Positions 1 through 6,418 are shown, counted from the stretch's first letter. The stretch is 11,251 nt of DNA from Rickettsiales bacterium (GCA_028282625.1 JANQHP010000109.1:1-11251), one strand, 5' to 3'. The notes: generated from the letters alone by a model not told the origin. A program made the numbers and translations.

Positions 1-15
1 GGGGTATTTTGAGTG

Positions 16-74
16 GAAATGTACATTTCTCCCTGAAAGTGCACGGCACTTCTGCGCTTGAAATGTACCATTTC
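16..74. repeat. Three evenly spaced related palindromes
   Basis: Unit 1 (16-29) is GAAATGTACATTTC, a perfect 14-bp palindrome. Unit 2 (37-51) is AAGTGC-ACG-GCACTT. Unit 3 (60-74) is GAAATG-TAC-CATTTC. Units 2 and 3 share a 6-bp stem and 3-bp centre; units 1 and 3 are almost identical in sequence. The centres lie at about 22.5, 44 and 67, so the spacing is 21-23 bp, close to two helical turns. This could be an operator array or the multiple terminal repeats found at ends of IS21-family elements. I cannot decide between these because the left side is cut off. Confidence 0.5.
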
Positions 75-162
75 CTCTTCAAAATCTCCTCCGCCCTCGC
101 ATTGTGATCATGACATAACAGTGCCTAGTAGATAGGCCCAGTATATAAGCATGGATCACGTT

Positions 163-174
163 TTTGTATACAAA
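163..174. repeat. Perfect 12-bp palindrome
   Basis: TTTGTATACAAA reads identically on both strands. It sits in an AT-rich stretch and could be a protein-binding site. No gene start lies close enough to assign it a target. Confidence 0.3.
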
Positions 175-201
175 TTAAAAAGGGCGTGCCGGGTGATGGA
201 G

Positions 202-233
202 ACTAGACACGGTTATTAAGGACTTTGCTCGCA
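202..233. repeat. Dispersed 32-bp repeat, copy 1
   Basis: This copy begins ACTAGACAC-G-GTTATTAAGG and ends ACTTTGCTCGCA. It matches the copy at 6477-6508 at 28 of 32 positions by eye. Like copy 2 it lies just beyond the stop codon of a minus-strand gene. CTAGACAC at 203-210 has an inverted partner GTGTCTAG at 234-241, giving an 8-bp stem with a 23-bp loop that overlaps the CheZ-like stop codon. There is no T-run, so it is not a standard intrinsic terminator. Confidence 0.6.
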
Positions 234-237
234 GTGT

Positions 238-1023
238 CTAGAACAACTCAATGTCATCATCGTCGTCTGCACCCGCGCCCTCAGCCGCATTGTCTTGGGT
301 CACACCCAACTGCGACGCATCGTCAATATACCCTTTTTCGATGAGAAGCGTCACAAATTTTTGCTGCAATTCACCAAGCGTAAAAAGCTGCAGCACCTGC
401 ATCGCAAAGTCCCTATCCAGCACCTCCGATGCCTCATGCGCCTTTTCATCATCCAGGTGCAACTGATGGATCGTGGCAGAAATGCACCGTTGCAGATATT
501 CCCGCACCGCGTCCAGCACCCGCACCACAATCACCAGATTCTGCGACACCCGGTCCTGAAATTGCATCCCCACAATCGCCATAGAAACCGCACCGAGCAG
601 TTTTTCTGAAGAAAGTGTGGCTTCCTTGATAGCGCTGTCAATCGCCTGACTGCGCTGCTTTAAAGCGCTCTTTGCCTCATCAAGGCTCACTTTTCCTTCA
701 CTAAACTGCACGAAAAGCTCTTCAATCGAGCAGGCCTCGTCTTGGTGTTCCACACTGTCTGCTAACGCCGTCAATGCTTCTAAATGTGTTGGCTGCAAGC
801 GGGCATGTTCTGCCATGGTGTTAAAACTCTCACCCAGATCATGCATGCTACCTTCCAGCAACTCATTGACCTTAGGCACCTGGCCGGTGAGCACCTCCAT
901 CGCACAAAGCTGGGACTCTGCCACACTTAGCCATCGACGCAAATGATCCCTGGAAGAAGAAACGCCCTCTTTTTCCTCGGCCGGCTCACGTAATATAGAA
1001 TCTTGTGTATGTCCAGAAGACAT
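238..1023 (-). CDS. CheZ-like CheY-P phosphatase family protein
   Basis: A 261-residue, mostly helical soluble protein with no signal peptide or membrane segment. Residues 153-163 (MQFQDRVSQNL) contain FQD-x3-Q. In E. coli CheZ the same arrangement supplies Asp143 and Gln147, which position the water that attacks CheY-phosphate; the equivalents here would be Asp157 and Gln161. The tail is acidic and ends DDDDDIELF, like the acidic, Phe-ending CheY-binding tail of CheZ. Overall the protein is longer than E. coli CheZ (about 214 residues), and a similar FQDR-S-Q motif also occurs in some methyl-accepting proteins, so the call is to family level only. The start ATG at 1023 is supported by GAGG six bases upstream. 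It may be transcribed with mreD or from its own promoter in the 108-bp gap. No other chemotaxis or flagellar gene is in the window. Confidence 0.6.
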   Translation of the reverse strand: MSSGHTQDSILREPAEEKEGVSSSRDHLRRWLSVAESQLCAMEVLTGQVPKVNELLEGSMHDLGESFNTMAEHARLQPTHLEALTALADSVEHQDEACSIEELFVQFSEGKVSLDEAKSALKQRSQAIDSAIKEATLSSEKLLGAVSMAIVGMQFQDRVSQNLVIVVRVLDAVREYLQRCISATIHQLHLDDEKAHEASEVLDRDFAMQVLQLFTLGELQQKFVTLLIEKGYIDDASQLGVTQDNAAEGAGADDDDDIELF

Positions 1024-1131
1024 CTATGGCCTCATGCTTAAAAAAGAGAACAAGTTGCATCCATACCTACTAAAAAAACCTTAGATTGTAAACCTTAGAA
1101 AGTGTTTTTCATACCAAAGCTTTTTCTGTTT
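1024..1131 (-). promoter_or_regulatory. AT-rich spacer, possible promoter of CheZ-like gene
   Basis: Read on the minus strand, TTTACA (1092-1087) could be a -35 box, but the hexamer 17 bp downstream (TAGGTA) is a poor -10, so this is tentative. The sequence AACCTTAGA occurs twice on the plus strand, at 1077-1085 and 1091-1099, a 14-bp period. No GC-rich terminator hairpin for mreD is visible. Confidence 0.2.
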
Positions 1132-1641
1132 TTAAGGAAGATACACATCGTGCCGTTGTTGCTTCATATAGTCCAGCAGAATTTCTAATATGCGGTGCAT
1201 CAATGGATACAACAGCAAGCTTACGCCCCATTGCAAAGCCACATGGCCATAATCCACCTGTTGCCACCAAAAAAGCGCCATCAACAGCCCGCTCAGCAAC
1301 ATAAAAATGCCGCTCATCACCGCAAAAACCAGCCATATAATCAAGAAATCCTGCTTTTGCAGCTCTTGCTTTTGGCTTTGCATCATCACGGTAAACACGA
1401 TCAACAGCAGCGGCGTAAGCCCTGGCGGCATGCCATAAAGCAGGTCCTGGAACAACCCTAGAAAAAAAATATGCTGCCTGGAAAAAAAGAGTGGCGCGTA
1501 AAGCCAGAAATAAAACACCCCAATCAATATAATCAACGGCGGCACCTTTGTCATGCCAGGCAAGATAAACACAATAAGCGTCAACGCCAGCAATGTGAGC
1601 AAAGGCAGGTAATGCAACAAAAGAAGAGAGAGGCGACGCAT
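1132..1641 (-). CDS. mreD: Rod shape-determining protein MreD
   Basis: A 169-residue very hydrophobic inner-membrane protein with about five predicted membrane segments, roughly at residues 8-28, 32-50, 56-86, 98-125 and 135-155. The central LGLFQDLLYGMPPGLTPLLL (62-81) matches the D-x-x-x-G-x-x-x-G core of MreD. The last segment ends in YPLMHRILE, also typical of the family, and the length is normal. MreD works with MreC, MreB, RodA and PBP2 in the elongasome that directs lateral wall synthesis. It starts 14 bp after the hydrolase stop, with no good Shine-Dalgarno, which suggests translation as part of the dadA-hydrolase-mreD message. It is unusual that mreB and mreC are not next to it. MreD sequences diverge strongly, so another small membrane protein cannot be fully excluded. 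Confidence 0.72.
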   Translation of the reverse strand: MRRLSLLLLHYLPLLTLLALTLIVFILPGMTKVPPLIILIGVFYFWLYAPLFFSRQHIFFLGLFQDLLYGMPPGLTPLLLIVFTVMMQSQKQELQKQDFLIIWLVFAVMSGIFMLLSGLLMALFWWQQVDYGHVALQWGVSLLLYPLMHRILEILLDYMKQQRHDVYLP

Positions 1642-1655
1642 AGCAATAAATTACA

Positions 1656-2576
1656 TTATGTATATTTCTTAAGATACTGAATAATAATATTTATTTCTTT
1701 TTTATTCATAAGCATGGGGGCATGCCCCACATCTGGAATCGTCACTACCTCCACCTCCGATCTTTGTGCCATTTTTTCTGCCGTCTGCGCAAGCAACAAG
1801 TCACTTTCTTCGCCGCGCACCACCAATGTTGGACAAGATAACATATCCCACAAGGGCCACATCTCCATATCATGCATCTTGCGTAACGCCCCCCGCTTAT
1901 TGCGAAACGCATCGGCAAGATGCGGGTCATAGGCCAGGTGAAACCCGCCATCTTCTTCCTCCACCAACATATGCGTGATAACATGCTCCCAATGCTGCGC
2001 TTGCTTGATACCAAATGTGGCCATAGCCGTGTGGATAGAGGCTTCTGCCTCCTTGTAGGAATCAAAAGCATAGGGATATGCAATATGTTCTCCAATCCGC
2101 CGCAAGGAAGCCGCAGGAATAAAAGGCCCAATATCATTGAGCACCAATGTCTTGATCGCGCCAGGGTGCCACGCTTCTAAGAACATCCCAATCAGCCCTC
2201 CCATGGATGTACCAACCCAGTGCACCTCCTGCCACCCAAGATGAGCCAGCAAATGGTCCATATCTGCGACATAAAGCGGATACCCATACAAAGCCGGGTC
2301 AGCAAGAAAATCGCTTTGCCCGCGCCCCACAATATCCGGGCACACCACACAATAACCCGCATCGGCCAAATGGCCAGCAAGAAAGTCAAAGTCGCGCCCA
2401 TTGCGCGTGAGCCCATGCACACACATCACTGGCACACCCTTTGGGTCCCCCCATTGCGTGTATGCTATACGATGCGCCGGCACCTCCGGATGTTTACCTG
2501 CATGCAAGGGCCAACAAGGCAAACTTGGCAGTGAAAAAGCAGGACATGAAAAAAAATGTTGTGTCACCTCTGCCAT
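1656..2576 (-). CDS. Alpha/beta hydrolase
   Basis: A 306-residue alpha/beta-hydrolase fold protein. The oxyanion-hole region is VHGLTRNGRDFD (53-64), with PDIVGRGQSD at 80-89. The nucleophile elbow is GTSMGG (122-127) with Ser124. The likely catalytic acid is Asp259 in VVRGEESDLL, and the catalytic His is His285 in PDVGHAPML. The YTQWGDP and VGTSMGGLIGM signatures belong to a proteobacterial alpha/beta-hydrolase subfamily of unknown substrate, so esterase or C-C hydrolase activity are both possible. I chose the ATG at 2576, the first after the dadA stop and only two bases beyond it; longer reading would overlap dadA by about 100 bp with unlikely Cys-rich sequence. The tight spacing implies co-translation with dadA, but no shared pathway is obvious. 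Confidence 0.85.
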   Translation of the reverse strand: MAEVTQHFFSCPAFSLPSLPCWPLHAGKHPEVPAHRIAYTQWGDPKGVPVMCVHGLTRNGRDFDFLAGHLADAGYCVVCPDIVGRGQSDFLADPALYGYPLYVADMDHLLAHLGWQEVHWVGTSMGGLIGMFLEAWHPGAIKTLVLNDIGPFIPAASLRRIGEHIAYPYAFDSYKEAEASIHTAMATFGIKQAQHWEHVITHMLVEEEDGGFHLAYDPHLADAFRNKRGALRKMHDMEMWPLWDMLSCPTLVVRGEESDLLLAQTAEKMAQRSEVEVVTIPDVGHAPMLMNKKEINIIIQYLKKYT

Positions 2577-2578
2577 GT

Positions 2579-3844
2579 TTACAAAAACCGCTCCAGCGTC
2601 AACCCATCCAAAGCAATCTCTGGCACACGACCCTCCAGCAAATCCACCACAATACGCGCACTGCCAGCGGCCTGGGTCCATCCAAGCGTCCCGTGTCCCG
2701 TATTCAGCAGCAAATTTTTATAGCGGCAGCGCCCAAGAATCGGCGGCCCATCCGGCGTAGAAGGGCGCAAACAGGCCCAGGGCTGGGCTTGTTTCACATC
2801 GCCACATCCGGGAAATGTCTGCTGCGCTTGCAGCATAAGATGCTGGATATGCCGGTCATCGATCGCGGTGTCATAGCCTGCAAACTCCGCGGTGCCCGCC
2901 ACACGTAGCGCACTGCCCAAACGGCTATACACCAACTTATAGGCCTGATGTGTGATACTCAAATGCGGGCATTTTTCTTCGGCAATATCTGGAATGGTAA
3001 TGCTGTAGCCTTTCATCGGGTAAATCGGCAACTTGATCTGCAAGGCGCGTAGCATCAGCGGGCTATAAGAGCCAAGCGCCATCACATAAGCATCGGCTTT
3101 CATCATCCCCCTATCGGTTTCCACACCGGTAATCTGCCCATGCGCCGCATGCAAGCCCACAATGGAAACATTGGGTGTCACACGCATATGCTTGTAATCT
3201 TTTTGCACCTTCTGCGCCAAAGCGCGCGTAAACGTCATCACATCACCACTCTCATCCAGCGGGTAATACACCCCTCCCGCCAGCGTAGGAGCAATATGCG
3301 CAAGCGCTCCATCCTTCTGCACACATGCATCCGGAGAAAGCACCGAAAAAGGTGCCCCCCATTGCTCTTGCATCGTCGATTGCCGGATAAAGGCGTCCAA
3401 ATTCTTCTGCGTGGAAAAAACGTGTAAAATACCTTCTTGCCGTTGAAAGAACTCCAAATCCATCGATTCCTGCAACTCACGCAATACCGTGCGGGAATAA
3501 AGGCCAAGGCGCAGCAACGCCTCCGTGTTACGTGCCACATTCGTGCGCGTACATTGCCGCAAAAACCGCATTAGCCACTTCCACATATCCGGATCCCACC
3601 TGGCAAAGCGCATTTGCAGCGGCGCGTCTTTCTGCCACAGCCACTTTGTCACCGCCTTATAAAGGCTGTGTGGGCTTGCCCACGGTTCCGCGTGGCTATA
3701 GGAAAGCTGACCGCCATTGGCAAAGCTGCATTCTTCGGCCACCAACGCTGTCCGGTCGATCACCTCCACCTCATGTCCACGCCTGGCTAAAAAATACGCC
3801 GTGGCGATCCCTTGCACACCTGCACCCAGAATAAGGACTTTCAT
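2579..3844 (-). CDS. dadA: D-amino acid dehydrogenase, FAD-dependent
   Basis: A 421-residue flavoprotein close to E. coli DadA (432 residues). It oxidises D-amino acids, typically D-alanine, to 2-oxo acids and ammonia, passing electrons to the membrane quinone pool. The N-terminal LGAGVQGIATAYFLARRGHE (6-25) is the GxGxxG FAD-binding Rossmann fold, with VEVIDR closing the first beta-alpha-beta unit. NGGQLS (43-48), VMALGSYSPLML (254-265) and YPMKGYSITIP (275-285) are DadA hallmarks. The C-terminal LRPSTPDGPPILG (359-371) and NTGHGTLGWTQAAGS (381-395) complete the FAD site. GGAAG lies ten bases before the ATG. It is the first gene of the minus-strand group. No alanine racemase gene, a frequent DadA partner, lies alongside. 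Confidence 0.93.
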   Translation of the reverse strand: MKVLILGAGVQGIATAYFLARRGHEVEVIDRTALVAEECSFANGGQLSYSHAEPWASPHSLYKAVTKWLWQKDAPLQMRFARWDPDMWKWLMRFLRQCTRTNVARNTEALLRLGLYSRTVLRELQESMDLEFFQRQEGILHVFSTQKNLDAFIRQSTMQEQWGAPFSVLSPDACVQKDGALAHIAPTLAGGVYYPLDESGDVMTFTRALAQKVQKDYKHMRVTPNVSIVGLHAAHGQITGVETDRGMMKADAYVMALGSYSPLMLRALQIKLPIYPMKGYSITIPDIAEEKCPHLSITHQAYKLVYSRLGSALRVAGTAEFAGYDTAIDDRHIQHLMLQAQQTFPGCGDVKQAQPWACLRPSTPDGPPILGRCRYKNLLLNTGHGTLGWTQAAGSARIVVDLLEGRVPEIALDGLTLERFL

Positions 3845-3951
3845 TGCATCTATGCTTCCACTAATACTGGCACGAACACTGGCATTAAGACTGGATTTTC
3901 ACTCTTAAATATGCAGTTTTACAACAAACCGCCTCAAAGAGAAAAGATTAA
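3845..3951. promoter_or_regulatory. Divergent dadA/hisN control region
   Basis: This 107-bp spacer separates the divergent dadA and hisN starts and must hold promoters for both. The part at about 3896-3930 is AT-rich. On the plus strand a weak TTAAGA (3885-3890) and AATATG pair with 17-bp spacing could serve hisN; I see no strong consensus boxes. AGAGAAAAG shortly before the hisN ATG is a purine-rich, weak ribosome binding site. Confidence 0.4.
3866..3894. repeat. ACTGG triplet with exact 12-bp period
   Basis: ACTGG occurs at 3866-3870, 3878-3882 and 3890-3894, so three copies recur exactly every 12 bp; the intervening seven bases (CACGAAC, CATTAAG) are only partly alike. On the minus strand this reads CCAGT three times, within about 50 bp upstream of the dadA start. 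It may be a binding-site array or a decayed tandem repeat. Confidence 0.4.
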
Positions 3952-4749
3952 ATGCACACGCCCTCACCACAGGATATGGAACAGCTTCGTCTCTTTGCAG
4001 AAGAGGCCTGTGACTTGGCGGGCGAATTAATACGTGGCTATTACCGCCAGCCGCTTGATGTGGACATCAAGGAGGATGCTTCACCCGTGACGCGCGCCGA
4101 CCGCGAAGTAGAACGCGCAATCCGCGCCCTGATCCGCCAGCGCTTTCCCGAGCACGGCATCATCGGAGAAGAATTTGAACCCATCCAGCCCGAAGCGCCC
4201 TTGCAATGGATCATCGACCCTATTGATGGCACCAAATCCTTTCTGATTGGCCGCCCTATTTTTGGCACATTGCTTTCCCTTGCGCATGAAAAAACGCCCA
4301 TCCTTGGCATCATCGACCAACCGATCCTAGGTGAACGCTGGATCGGCACATGTCATACGCCGACATGGCTCAACCACGAAGAAATTCATGTGCGTGCGTG
4401 TCCTACAATCGAAAAAGCCACATTATGCACCACCTCACCCAATCTGTTTGACCCTAAAGAGCGCCCATGTTTTGAAGCCATTCGCACCGCGTGTCGCTAT
4501 ACCGTTTATGGAGGCGACTGCTACTCTTATGGCCTGCTCGCGCGTGGCGGTGTCGATGCCATCGTAGAAACAGACTTAAAACCGCATGATTTCTGTGCCA
4601 TTGCACCTGTCATAGAAGGCGCAGGCGGCATCATCACCGATTGGCATGGCAAAGCTTTAAAGCAAAACAGCACCGGACAAGTGCTCGCCTGTGGCGACCA
4701 TGCCTTGCATGCCGCCATCCTTCCCATGCTCGCCGAAGCCGCTGCCTAA
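3952..4749 (+). CDS. hisN: Histidinol-phosphatase, inositol monophosphatase family
   Basis: A 265-residue Mg-dependent phosphatase of the inositol monophosphatase fold. GEEF (72-75) and DPIDGTKSF (89-97) are the metal-binding motifs, with Glu73/Glu74, Asp89 and Asp92. Further conserved sites are GGDCYSYGLLARGGVD (187-202), which is characteristic of the HisN subgroup, and LKPHDFCAIAPVIEGAGG (209-226) containing metal ligand Asp213. HisN converts L-histidinol phosphate to L-histidinol, the penultimate step of histidine synthesis in many actinobacteria and alphaproteobacteria. It opens a plus-strand operon with crcB and rluC, not his genes, so another IMPase-type substrate remains possible. The stop codon directly abuts the crcB ATG. 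Confidence 0.88.
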   Translation: MHTPSPQDMEQLRLFAEEACDLAGELIRGYYRQPLDVDIKEDASPVTRADREVERAIRALIRQRFPEHGIIGEEFEPIQPEAPLQWIIDPIDGTKSFLIGRPIFGTLLSLAHEKTPILGIIDQPILGERWIGTCHTPTWLNHEEIHVRACPTIEKATLCTTSPNLFDPKERPCFEAIRTACRYTVYGGDCYSYGLLARGGVDAIVETDLKPHDFCAIAPVIEGAGGIITDWHGKALKQNSTGQVLACGDHALHAAILPMLAEAAA

Positions 4750-5148
4750 ATGCCAGGCCTCCTACCCTCCCTCTTTTATGTCACCTGCGGAGGTGCTGCA
4801 GGCTCTGCTCTGCGCTACCTTGTTGGCGGATTGATGTTTCGTACCCTTGGCAGCGGATTCCCCTATGGCACCCTTGCGGTCAACCTGCTGGGCGGATTAC
4901 TGATGGGCATCCTCATCGGCCTGCTTGCACGCTTTGGCCCACCCGGCCACACGTGGCACTTGCTCCTTGCCACCGGCTTTTTAGGTGGCTTCACCACTTT
5001 TTCTGCCTTTTCGCTCGATGTGGTGATGATGCTTCAGCGCAGTGCCTTCATTACCGCCGGGAGCTATATCGCACTATCGGTCATCGGCAGCGTATTCGCC
5101 GTTATCCTTGGCATGTGGCTTGTACGCCTCAGCACAGGCTCCTTATGA
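4750..5148 (+). CDS. crcB: Fluoride channel CrcB/Fluc
   Basis: A 132-residue inner-membrane protein with four hydrophobic segments, the usual size for Fluc. Family signatures are GGAAGSALRY (14-23), YGTLAVNLLGG (39-49) with the conserved Asn45, and GFLGGFTTFSAFS (76-88) with the aromatic Phe residues that line the fluoride pores. Fluc works as an antiparallel dual-topology dimer that lets toxic fluoride leave the cytoplasm. The ATG directly follows the hisN stop with no Shine-Dalgarno, so translation is probably coupled. I saw no fluoride riboswitch upstream, consistent with its position inside an operon. The 3' end overlaps the rluC start as ATGA. Confidence 0.95.
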   Translation: MPGLLPSLFYVTCGGAAGSALRYLVGGLMFRTLGSGFPYGTLAVNLLGGLLMGILIGLLARFGPPGHTWHLLLATGFLGGFTTFSAFSLDVVMMLQRSAFITAGSYIALSVIGSVFAVILGMWLVRLSTGSL

Positions 5149-6107
5149 TCCAACTAGAAGTCACCGAGCAAGAAGAAGGCATGCGCCTGGACCGTTGGTG
5201 TCGCAAGCGCCATCCGTTGCTGCCTTATCCGCTCGTGCAAAAATGGATCCGCAAAGGGGCCATTCGCATTGAGGGCAAGCGCGCCAAGGCTAGCACGCCT
5301 CTTCACGCCGGGCAAAAAATCCGTATGCCTGAACAGGAAGAACCCTCCTCTAGCAACCCTCTAGCAAAACAGGAAGCCTATACCGCCAAGCAGCAGGAGA
5401 AGGCAAAGCATTTTCTGGCCACCTACCTCCTTTATGAAGACAAGCACATCCTAGTGTTCAACAAGCCCGCTGGCCTGGCCACGCAAGGCGGCAGCAAAGT
5501 GCACTATTCGGTCGATAGCTACATGCACGCCCTTTGGCCTGAACATCCACCCAAACTGGTACATCGGTTGGATAAAGATACCAGCGGCGTGCTCGTGGTC
5601 GCCAAAACCGCATCGGCTGCTACCGGACTCACAAAAGCCTTTAAACAACGCACCATTGAGAAGTCCTACATGGCGCTTACAGCAGGCGTGCCACCACAGC
5701 GCAGCATGACCCTAACCCATTACTTGCATATTCGTGCCAGCGCAGGAGGCACCGAAAAAACGGTCGCCACGTCCGAACCCACCACACCCCAAGCCAAAGT
5801 CGCCATCACCCATATGCAAAAGATCAACCACGCAGGAGATCAAGCCGCCTGGGTGGAGCTCCAACCCGAAACGGGGCGAAAGCATCAAATCAGGGCACAA
5901 CTTGCCGCCATAGGCTGTCCGGTTGCAGGGGATGGTAAATATGGTGGCAAACAAGCCTTTATCCAAGAACTGGCGCCACAGATGCACCTGCACGCCTCAC
6001 ACCTGAATTTGCAGGCGCTGTGGCCCAACATGCCTATCCATGTGGCCCCACTGCCAGCACATATCACACAAAGCCTTGCGTGGCTGGGGATGGAGCATTC
6101 TTTGTAA
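5145..6107 (+). CDS. rluC: 23S rRNA pseudouridine synthase, RluC/RluD family
   Basis: A 320-residue RluA-family enzyme. Residues about 12-60 form an S4 RNA-binding domain (MRLDRWCRKR, then WIRKGAIRI). The catalytic domain starts near LLYEDKHILVFNKPAGLATQ (95-114) and carries HRLDKDTSG (140-148), whose Asp143 is the catalytic residue. ELQPETGRKHQIRAQLA (238-254) and GDGKYGG (262-268) are the later family motifs. RluC modifies U955, U2504 and U2580 in E. coli 23S rRNA; the S4 domain and overall pattern favour RluC, though RluD is a close alternative. The ATG at 5145 overlaps the crcB TGA (ATGA), typical of coupled translation. Upstream extension to about 4641 in the same frame runs through hisN and crcB and is not real. 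Confidence 0.9.
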   Translation: MIQLEVTEQEEGMRLDRWCRKRHPLLPYPLVQKWIRKGAIRIEGKRAKASTPLHAGQKIRMPEQEEPSSSNPLAKQEAYTAKQQEKAKHFLATYLLYEDKHILVFNKPAGLATQGGSKVHYSVDSYMHALWPEHPPKLVHRLDKDTSGVLVVAKTASAATGLTKAFKQRTIEKSYMALTAGVPPQRSMTLTHYLHIRASAGGTEKTVATSEPTTPQAKVAITHMQKINHAGDQAAWVELQPETGRKHQIRAQLAAIGCPVAGDGKYGGKQAFIQELAPQMHLHASHLNLQALWPNMPIHVAPLPAHITQSLAWLGMEHSL

Positions 6108-6128
6108 AAGGAGGTCTTGCCACCTTTT
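6106..6128 (+). terminator. Probable terminator of hisN-crcB-rluC
   Basis: AAAAGGAGG (6106-6114) pairs with CCACCTTTT (6120-6128) in eight of nine positions, around a five-base loop TCTTG. The stem begins inside the rluC stop codon. The descending arm ends in TTTT, but a longer T-run is lacking, so efficiency is uncertain. Confidence 0.45.
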
Positions 6129-6160
6129 GACCCGCATCCTCGCGCGCGTATCCCGTATCC

Positions 6161-6182
6161 CCTCCCCCGCCTGCGGGGGAGG
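6161..6182. repeat. C/G-rich palindromic repeat hairpin
   Basis: CCTCCCCCGC and GCGGGGGAGG form a perfect 10-bp stem around CT. The following GGTTAGGG and the downstream GGGGGGTGAGGGGG (about 6212-6226) resemble a common proteobacterial intergenic repeat that continues in this way. Confidence 0.65.
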
Positions 6183-6240
6183 TTAGGGCCTGCCCTCCGT
6201 AGCTTTAGCGTAGGGGGGTGAGGGGGTGTCCATAAAAACC

Positions 6241-6273
6241 GTCATCCCGCGACACCGATCGCGGGATCCAGTG
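6241..6273. repeat. REP-like hairpin of GTCATCCCGCGA type
   Basis: ATCCCGCGA (6244-6252) and TCGCGGGAT (6259-6267) form a perfect 9-bp stem around CACCGA. The flanks GTC and CCAGTG complete a pattern common between genes of Rickettsiales and related alphaproteobacteria. Confidence 0.65.
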
Positions 6274-6284
6274 CCACAAACCCT

Positions 6285-6378
6285 GTCATTCCAAAGAGGC
6301 TGTAAAGCCGAGTCGGGAATCTCTGTTGCAACATCTTAAGACATAGATAGAGAGATTCCCGCCTAAAGCGGGAATGAC
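6285..6378. repeat. 94-bp composite palindromic element
   Basis: The ends are GTCATTCC (6285-6292) and GGAATGAC (6371-6378), perfect inverted repeats. Inside, CGGGAATCTCT (6314-6324) pairs perfectly with AGAGATTCCCG (6351-6361). A third hairpin, ATTCCCGC-CTAAA-GCGGGAAT (6356-6375 approximately), competes with the outer pairings. The arrangement suggests a small non-coding mobile repeat (MITE-like or nested palindromic elements). Confidence 0.65.
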
Positions 6379-6390
6379 GATGACATTATG

Positions 6391-6418
6391 TGTCATACTG
6401 AGCGTAAGCGAAATATCT
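6391..6418. repeat. TGTCATACTGAGCG-type intergenic repeat segment
   Basis: The segment starts TGTCATACTGAGCGTAAGCG and continues AAATATCT. It resembles a widespread intergenic repeat pattern (TGTCATxCTGAGCGxAGCGAAGxATCT). Recognition rests on resemblance only; a genome-wide count would be needed to confirm it. Confidence 0.4.

Larger units (their letters stand above)
1..237. other. Gene-free, palindrome-rich left edge
   Basis: I see no convincing coding sequence here. The stretch holds three palindromes at 16-74, a small hairpin GCCTA-GTAGA-TAGGC at 123-137, a 6-bp inverted pair GTGATC (104-109) and GATCAC (154-159), a perfect 12-bp palindrome TTTGTATACAAA at 163-174, and a dispersed repeat copy starting at 202. 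It lies downstream of the minus-strand CheZ-like gene, so it is probably 3' intergenic DNA and possibly the edge of an insertion element lying to the left. Confidence 0.6.

Noticed and set aside
16..74. Possible CRISPR array
   Set aside because: The three units are short, not identical, individually palindromic and separated by only about 6-10 bp, so there are no repeat-spacer units.
2577..2681. N-terminal extension of the alpha/beta hydrolase into dadA
   Set aside because: It would overlap the dadA C-terminus in another frame and adds Cys/Gly-rich sequence with no hydrolase similarity. The ATG two bases after the dadA stop fits better.
3812..4030. Plus-strand frame encoding an NTG-rich repeat peptide
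   Set aside because: It straddles the divergent promoter and the hisN start. The repeats are explained by the 12-bp periodic DNA motif, and no start signal is seen.
4700..4749. Possible fluoride riboswitch before crcB
   Set aside because: The crcB ATG directly follows the hisN stop, so no untranslated leader exists to hold one, and no crcB-motif pattern was seen.
4641..5144. Upstream extension of the rluC frame
   Set aside because: It runs through hisN and crcB out of frame and has the His/Arg/Cys-rich composition of a shadow. The S4 domain begins just after the ATG at 5145.
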